A stretch of 19,678 nt of DNA from Mailhella sp. (GTDB lineage Bacteria > Desulfobacterota > Desulfovibrionia > Desulfovibrionales > Desulfovibrionaceae): the NCBI GenBank assembly GCA_020024815.1, contig JAHHTE010000019.1, forward strand, positions 1 to 19,678. Direction: 5' to 3'. How positions within the stretch are numbered: the stretch's first letter is position 1; each line of letters starts with the position of its first letter. Under the pieces are notes generated by a model. It made no database searches. It saw nothing but the letters and a program-made list of their open reading frames with translations, and had not been told where the DNA came from. Below, piece after piece: positions 15,222-19,678 of the stretch. The translations under genes and the position numbers were made by a program.

Positions 15222-17120
15222 TTATTCATAAATTTTAAAGTAGATTTCATAAGGTTTAATTTGTATTGCACTTGTTTTCATTTTGCGATTTTCTCTTATT
15301 CTTAATAATGTTTTTTGTTTGGAATTACTAAGGTTTATAGCAATTATTCCTTTTTTCTTTTGAGTAGTGAGAAAAGAAAATGCAAAGATTTTTTTATTGG
15401 AACTATACAAAGAATCAAGTAATTGAGCTTGAGCTAATTGATGTTTTTCACGAATTTTCCAAATATATTGAAGTCTTGATAAAAGACTTGTTTTATTTTT
15501 TAGCTGTTGGATAAATGGAGGATTAAGTGCATTTTTAGAATGCGTTGAAAATAGTATGGTTTTAATATTTTCATCAGAATTTGTTATACCAAGCAGTTCT
15601 TTTGCTGTGAGCATTGGAAAACCAGGTAATAAACTTTGAAAAGCATGAAAAACATATTGAATGTTTTGTGCTTTTTGTAGTTTTGCATATAGAGGATTAT
15701 TTTTTTCTTTAAATAAAGGATTTTCATTAATTTTATTAATTTTAGTTAAATCATTATCATCAATTTTCGCCAGTGCTAAGCTAAAATTTACGCTTGAAGA
15801 AAATTTAAAAGGAGCATGAGAAACAAATAAATTTTGTGAACCATGCCATAGAGCTTGTTCATTTAATTTTTTTTGTTTGAAAAATTTAAATGCTTGTTCA
15901 AGACTTTGCTTATTTTCTGTAAGAAGAGCTTTTTCTAAAGCTGGCATAAAAAGGCTATCTGCAACAAAATCTGTTCCATTTTTTTGCATAGGAGCAAGTA
16001 ATTCTTGAGGGAGTAAATCTCGACAAAAGCTCCATGCACCATATCCATGAATTGATTTATTGATAAATTTACTAATAAAAAGAGCAGTATCATATTTATT
16101 ATATTGTGCATTGTTTTGAGGTATACTTTCTTGTCCCAAAATATCTTCAATAGAAAAAGAAGCAAGTCCTTGTTGTAATATACCAATTTCCTCGATTATG
16201 CTTGCTGAAAGCATACGTTGAGTATTCATACTAGGATCATAGAAATTAAGAACAGCTGTATAAGGATTATGTATATAACGATATATCCAGCGTCTTGTAA
16301 CGCCATCATATCCTGTTATTTCATTACTAATTGCAAATCCACTTGAAGCTAAAGAAGGTAATAAATCTCGGTAAAATTTTTCTGGAATAATTTCATGCTT
16401 TATAAGCATAGCAAGGTTTTCTTTTGAAGCAATTTCAGGGGAAAATGTTTGTGAAGTTTTTTTATTTGGTAAAAATTTCCAAAGTTCATGGGGAATTTCT
16501 TGCATCATAAAAAGACCAGGATATTCACGTACACCATGTAAAGCTAATAAAAAGTCAGATCCTACGCCAAGACTTGTGGGTAAAATGTTTCCTGTAAGAA
16601 AAAGTCCTTTTTGATAAAGTTGTAAATATTGTTCTTTTGTTCCTAATTCTTTTGTAATTTCAAGAGATATAGGGCTATAATTTTGCTTTGTTGAATGTAG
16701 TTTAAAATCATATAAACTTTCAAAACTTTCACTTTTGTTTGGGTATATATAGAGAGCCTTTATTTGAGCTTGGGTTAAAAATGTGGCATTAGTTTGAATT
16801 TGTTCAAGTAAATTTGTTTTTTGTATTTGGTAGTTTTGTGGATTAATAGCTAACCATACAGGGCTAATTTGTAAAATAGTATTTTTTTTATGGGGCATGG
16901 TAGAAAATTTCCACGCAAAATTAGTACCTGACACAATACGAATTTTTTCAGGAATTTTACGAAAAATAGATTCTTTTTCTAGCCAACCAATATAGCGTGC
17001 ATCAGCTCTTGGTAATGAGTTTTGATTGTGCGTATAGTTTTGTGGTTTTGTAGCACAAGAAAAAAGAATTAACGATAAAACTAATAAAAAAAGTATGTTA
17101 TAATATTTATGTTTTTGCAT
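15222..17120 (-). CDS. Lipoprotein with a GH13 (alpha-amylase/trehalose synthase-like) fold, probably catalytically degenerate
   Basis: 632 aa. A lipoprotein signal peptide ends LFSC, with C22 as the lipidated residue. Ala at +2 gives no inner-membrane retention signal. I recognise a GH13-like pattern: GYDGVTRRWIYRY (270-282), AVLNFYDPSMNTQRMLSASI (289-308), then DFVADSLFMPALEKALLT (384-401) and a C-terminal beta domain with GIIAINLS (591-598). In active trehalose-synthase-like enzymes I expect an R-L-D-A-N nucleophile segment just before LG.E. Here the aligned stretch is SFSIEDILGQE (321-331), with Ser in place of Arg and of the nucleophile Asp. A structural or sugar-binding role is therefore more likely than hydrolysis. 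The family match is from memory of motifs and should be treated as tentative. First gene of the minus-strand group. Confidence 0.7.
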   Translation of the reverse strand: MQKHKYYNILFLLVLSLILFSCATKPQNYTHNQNSLPRADARYIGWLEKESIFRKIPEKIRIVSGTNFAWKFSTMPHKKNTILQISPVWLAINPQNYQIQKTNLLEQIQTNATFLTQAQIKALYIYPNKSESFESLYDFKLHSTKQNYSPISLEITKELGTKEQYLQLYQKGLFLTGNILPTSLGVGSDFLLALHGVREYPGLFMMQEIPHELWKFLPNKKTSQTFSPEIASKENLAMLIKHEIIPEKFYRDLLPSLASSGFAISNEITGYDGVTRRWIYRYIHNPYTAVLNFYDPSMNTQRMLSASIIEEIGILQQGLASFSIEDILGQESIPQNNAQYNKYDTALFISKFINKSIHGYGAWSFCRDLLPQELLAPMQKNGTDFVADSLFMPALEKALLTENKQSLEQAFKFFKQKKLNEQALWHGSQNLFVSHAPFKFSSSVNFSLALAKIDDNDLTKINKINENPLFKEKNNPLYAKLQKAQNIQYVFHAFQSLLPGFPMLTAKELLGITNSDENIKTILFSTHSKNALNPPFIQQLKNKTSLLSRLQYIWKIREKHQLAQAQLLDSLYSSNKKIFAFSFLTTQKKKGIIAINLSNSKQKTLLRIRENRKMKTSAIQIKPYEIYFKIYE

Positions 17121-17174
17121 AGAAAAAAAATATGCTTTTTTGATTTTTAAGTCTAGTTTTTTGATTTTGTTTTA

Positions 17175-17203
17175 TTGTCAAAGACAGAAAAAAAGTATAT
17201 AAA
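17175..17203 (+). promoter_or_regulatory. Predicted sigma-70 promoter of the HAD phosphatase gene
   Basis: TTGTCA at 17175-17180 and TATAAA at 17198-17203 are 17 bases apart, giving a start near 17210 and a leader of about 30 bases. On the opposite strand the same bases read TTGACA (17176-17181), pointing at the divergent lipoprotein gene, but no good -10 element follows at 16-18 bases. Confidence 0.5.
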
Positions 17204-17240
17204 ATTCAAAATATTGAAAATGAATACAGAAGGAAATATT

Positions 17241-17894
17241 ATGGCAAAATTTTCAACAATTCTTCTTGATTTAGATGGTACTATAACTGACCCTAAAAGT
17301 GGTATTACAAAATCAGTTGCTTATGCACTTGATTTTTTAAAGGTTTCTTATCCTTCTTTAGATTCTTTAACTACATTTATTGGGCCTCCATTAAAAGATT
17401 CATTTATGGGATATGGGCTTAATGAAAAAGATGCACAAATTGCTATTGAAAAATATAGAGAATATTATGTTAAAGAAAATGGTATTTTTGATTTAACAAT
17501 TTATGCTGGTTTTAAAGAAATGTTAGAAAATTTAAAAAAAGCAGATAAAAAAATTTGCTTAGCAACTTGTAAAGTACGTTCTTATGCTCGTGATATTTTG
17601 GAACATTTTTCTTTAGTACAATATTTTGATTTTATTTCTGGAAGTGAACTTGATGGATCACGAAGTACAAAATCAGAAGTAATTGCTTTTGCTTTAGAGC
17701 AAACTAATACAAAAGTTGATAATTCTGTAATTATGGTTGGTGATAGAAAGCATGATATTATTGGTGCAAGAGATAATAATTTGCAAGTAGCTTCTGTTTT
17801 ATATGGTTATGGAACTAGAGAAGAGTTTGCAGAATATAAAACTGATTTTGTAATAGATACAGTAAAAGATTTAGAAAAATTTCTTTTGAGTTAA
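17241..17894 (+). CDS. HAD-superfamily phosphatase (phosphoglycolate phosphatase / 5'-nucleotidase type)
   Basis: 217 aa, cytoplasmic. All four HAD motifs are present: nucleophile and acid/base D10 and D12 in DLDGT, T109 in LATCK, K144 in RSTKSEV, and D168/D172 in MVGDRKHDIIGA. The alpha-helical cap between motifs I and II carries FIGPPLKDSF, typical of the Gph/PpaX-like branch. The natural substrate cannot be told from sequence. I start at the ATG at 17241 because AGAAGGAA (17228-17235) stands about five bases before it and the DLDGT motif follows at residue 10. An upstream in-frame TTG at 17175 would add 22 lysine-rich residues and overlaps the predicted promoter. Divergent from the lipoprotein gene. 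Confidence 0.9.
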   Translation: MAKFSTILLDLDGTITDPKSGITKSVAYALDFLKVSYPSLDSLTTFIGPPLKDSFMGYGLNEKDAQIAIEKYREYYVKENGIFDLTIYAGFKEMLENLKKADKKICLATCKVRSYARDILEHFSLVQYFDFISGSELDGSRSTKSEVIAFALEQTNTKVDNSVIMVGDRKHDIIGARDNNLQVASVLYGYGTREEFAEYKTDFVIDTVKDLEKFLLS

Positions 17895-17918
17895 AAGTAT
17901 TTGTTAATTTTTTTATAA

Positions 17919-17980
17919 TTTTTTTGAGAGGGGAACTTTTAAAAAAGTTTCCCTCTCAAGCTCTCTCTTCAAAACTTTTT
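17919..17980 (-). repeat. Dispersed hairpin repeat, copy 3 (inverted)
   Basis: On the minus strand it reads AAAAAGTTTTGAAGAGAGAG and then a 17-bp stem (17924-17940 with 17943-17959, one G-U pair) and As. It fills most of the gap between the convergent HAD and DUF1848 genes, the same setting as copy 2. Confidence 0.87.
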
Positions 17981-18018
17981 AAACCAAAAACTTTTTTGTG
18001 TATAAAAGAGATATTATT

Positions 18019-18954
18019 TTATAATAAGGATAATTGGTTATCAAAAAGAGTGTTAATATTTTTTTCTGTTATTAGTGCTTTTGGTGGAATATTTCCTAAT
18101 AATAATGGACTATTAGGATTATGTTTGTTTTTATTTTGTTCAAGATATTCATCTTTAAAAGCAGCATAACAGTATATACAACCATTAAAACAACTATTAT
18201 ACATACCAATATCAAAACTTTTTACACAACCACACCCCTCTCTTTGTCCTTTATCTTTTTCAGCAATTATTGGTGTTGTTCGCATAGTATTAATAAGTTT
18301 TATATCAATACAACAAGCTGGATTAATAGGAATATCATTAATATTAATAGATTCACCAGCACAAAATTCTAAACGTATATTATATGCAAAGCAAATAGCT
18401 TGTAGTGCTTTGATAAGAATATATTGTTCTTCTATTTGTGGAGAATAAGCTTTTACTTTATCACAGCGACATTTGTTTTTTCTATATAAACTTAAAAAAC
18501 TCACAATTACTTTTGTTGTGTAGGGTGCAAGGTTTTTACATAAAATTTCAAAGTATTTAATATGGTAATCTATTGTATACTGTTCATTTAGTAATATTGG
18601 ATCATAACGCCAAATAATTCTATGTTTTCCAATAAGTTCAGATAGTTTTTTAAAAGTATCAACAAGATAACGTTTTCTAGGTAAATTTTTTTCAATATCA
18701 TGGGTATATGATGTTATTGTATACTGAAAATAATAAGGAAAATTTTTAAGCAAAGGAAGTTTTTTTAACATAGGATAAGGATTTTTTGTCCAAAAAACAA
18801 AAGCATCGGTAAATTCTTGATTAAGTGGAATTTTAGCAATTTGTAATGGGTTTCTAGGATTTGGAACATAGCAAAATCCTTGTTGTAATCTTTGGAAAAA
18901 CCAATCACTATAAAAGGCAGGAATATCTGTTCTACGGCTAACACTAATAATCAT
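18019..18954 (-). CDS. DUF1848 family protein with C-terminal iron-sulfur-type cysteine cluster
   Basis: 311 aa, no signal peptide or membrane segment. The start MIISVSRRTDIPAFYSDWFF, then FVFWTKNPYPML (52-63), YTITSYTHDIEKNLPRK (78-94), IIWRYDPI (113-120) and the C-terminal cluster identify DUF1848. The cluster is C241-x-C243, then C255-x3-C259-x2-C262 (CFNGCIYCYA), the spacing of a radical-SAM [4Fe-4S] site but placed at the C-terminal end. C162 and C164 form another close pair. From this I infer an Fe-S protein, possibly of the spore-photoproduct-lyase-like group; no function is established to my knowledge. No clear ribosome-binding site is visible. It is convergent with the HAD gene and divergent from the sensor gene, so it is transcribed alone. 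Confidence 0.85.
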   Translation of the reverse strand: MIISVSRRTDIPAFYSDWFFQRLQQGFCYVPNPRNPLQIAKIPLNQEFTDAFVFWTKNPYPMLKKLPLLKNFPYYFQYTITSYTHDIEKNLPRKRYLVDTFKKLSELIGKHRIIWRYDPILLNEQYTIDYHIKYFEILCKNLAPYTTKVIVSFLSLYRKNKCRCDKVKAYSPQIEEQYILIKALQAICFAYNIRLEFCAGESININDIPINPACCIDIKLINTMRTTPIIAEKDKGQREGCGCVKSFDIGMYNSCFNGCIYCYAAFKDEYLEQNKNKHNPNSPLLLGNIPPKALITEKNINTLFDNQLSLL

Positions 18955-18992
18955 ATAAGAATAAAAATAGTTATTGATTAAATTATTTAAAA

Positions 18993-19006
18993 TAGTTATA
19001 TAACTA
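18993..19006. promoter_or_regulatory. Candidate operator between divergent genes
   Basis: TAGTTATATAACTA is a perfect 14-bp palindrome in the 68-base gap between the divergent DUF1848 and PAS-sensor genes. Its left part, AATAGTTAT, is repeated at 18966-18974, 25 bases upstream. In such AT-rich DNA chance is a real alternative. Confidence 0.3.
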
Positions 19007-19022
19007 GAAAGGGAGTTTATCT

Positions 19023-19678
19023 ATGCAAAATTATGGTGTAAAATGCTTAAATTTTTCAAAGGAATTTATTACATTATTATTTAGTGAAAAATCATTAGAT
19101 AATGCCATAAATTTGTGTGTAGATGATATAGCAATAATCTTAAATAATAAAGAATTATTTTCAGAAGAAAAAAATATATATGATGTACTTATATTTTTAA
19201 AAAATTCTTTTTTATCTATTTCAAAATCATTACAATTTATTAATGCATCATATTCTTTTCTAACTCAAGATGTTTGTTCTGTTTTTTTAACATATTATTT
19301 TTCAGAAAACTATTTTTTAACAATTAATGTTATATGGAAAAGAGTTGGAGAAGAATATAAAATTTGTCATATAAATTTTTGTTATGAAGAAAAATTGCAG
19401 TATAAAGAATTGTTATTTTCAGAAATTTCTCCACGTTTACAATCTTTATATTCAGGTATGCAAGCAGGCATTGTTCGTTGTGATTATGAAACAATGACAG
19501 TACATGAAGCTACTGATTTTTTTTATAAAAAGTTTAATTTTTCTCAAGATGAATTAAAAAGTGTTTATCAAAATAATTTATTGAATTTAGTTTGCGATCA
19601 AGATCGTGAAACATTAAAAAATCTTATACAAAATTTGCAAATTGGTAAAAGTTTTGAATTTGTTACAAAATTTTTAAT
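19023..19678 (+). CDS. PAS-domain sensor protein with SnoaL-like N-terminal region (3' end outside window)
   Basis: The frame is open from ATG 19023 to the window edge, 218 codons with no stop. A good ribosome-binding site, AAAGGGAG (19008-19015), stands seven bases before the start. Residues 12-120 look like a SnoaL/DUF4440-type alpha+beta domain. Residues 137-218 look like a PAS domain: QSLYSGMQAGIVRCDYETM, then ATDFFYKKFNFSQDEL, then LVCDQDRETLKNLI and FEFVTKF. This pairing is known at the front of diguanylate cyclases, phosphodiesterases and histidine kinases. No output domain is in view, so the type of signalling protein is undetermined. No signal peptide or membrane segment is seen, which suggests a cytoplasmic sensor. 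Confidence 0.72.
   Translation, partial: MQNYGVKCLNFSKEFITLLFSEKSLDNAINLCVDDIAIILNNKELFSEEKNIYDVLIFLKNSFLSISKSLQFINASYSFLTQDVCSVFLTYYFSENYFLTINVIWKRVGEEYKICHINFCYEEKLQYKELLFSEISPRLQSLYSGMQAGIVRCDYETMTVHEATDFFYKKFNFSQDELKSVYQNNLLNLVCDQDRETLKNLIQNLQIGKSFEFVTKFL

Noticed and set aside
17175..17240. Longer HAD protein starting at a TTG
   Set aside because: The added residues are Lys-rich and unlike the family, the TTG overlaps a predicted -35 element, and the ATG at 17241 has a good ribosome-binding site.
1..17980. The three GAGAGGGGAAC hairpins as CRISPR repeats
   Set aside because: They are 6-12 kb apart with no spacers and no cas genes, and one copy is inverted.
17924..18169. An 81-codon open frame on the plus strand after the HAD gene
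   Set aside because: It starts inside hairpin-repeat copy 3 and runs antisense into the well-supported DUF1848 gene. Its product has no recognisable feature.

Overview
The window is about 30% G+C and reads as chromosomal DNA of an anaerobic Gram-negative bacterium. The anaerobe call rests on an oxygen-sensitive class III ribonucleotide reductase and its radical-SAM activase. The Gram-negative call rests on a periplasmic alpha-2-macroglobulin next to penicillin-binding protein 1C, and on a lipoprotein with a lipobox. A low-GC member of the Desulfovibrionaceae (gut Desulfovibrio or Lawsonia type) is my best guess. It rests partly on a dispersed hairpin repeat that resembles, from memory, intergenic repeats of that family. 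The taxonomy is inference.

Layout. (1) 1-8258, plus strand: a hairpin repeat, a promoter, then a two-gene envelope operon. The first gene encodes a very large alpha-2-macroglobulin-like protein (1909 aa) whose thioester motif is degenerate. The second encodes PbpC, a bifunctional glycosyltransferase/transpeptidase. (2) 8259-11875, plus strand: an untranslated region with a promoter, a textbook cobalamin riboswitch and a terminator-type expression platform. It is followed by nrdD, a 58-codon gene for a free-standing glycyl-radical domain, and nrdG. The nrdD product still carries a degenerate copy of the same C-terminal domain, so the radical-bearing glycine may be supplied by the small protein. 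(3) 11850-12046: a convergent intergenic region with a plus-strand terminator, a perfect 30-bp palindromic terminator and a second copy of the hairpin repeat. (4) 17120 down to 12070, minus strand: a probable operon of a GH13-like lipoprotein that seems to lack a catalytic nucleophile, an ArnT/PMT-type membrane glycosyltransferase with long Asn/Gln/Thr-rich tails, and plsY (phospholipid synthesis). (5) 17175-17894, plus strand: a promoter and a HAD phosphatase, followed by a third, inverted copy of the hairpin repeat. (6) 18954 down to 18019, minus strand: a DUF1848-type protein with a C-terminal cysteine cluster. (7) From 19023, plus strand: the start of a sensor protein with a SnoaL-like N-terminal region and a PAS domain, cut by the window edge.

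The strongest unusual signal is the nrd operon. A B12 riboswitch is predicted to shut off a B12-independent reductase, whose glycyl-radical domain appears duplicated and moved to a separate 58-aa protein. No mobile element, CRISPR array, tRNA or rRNA gene was seen.
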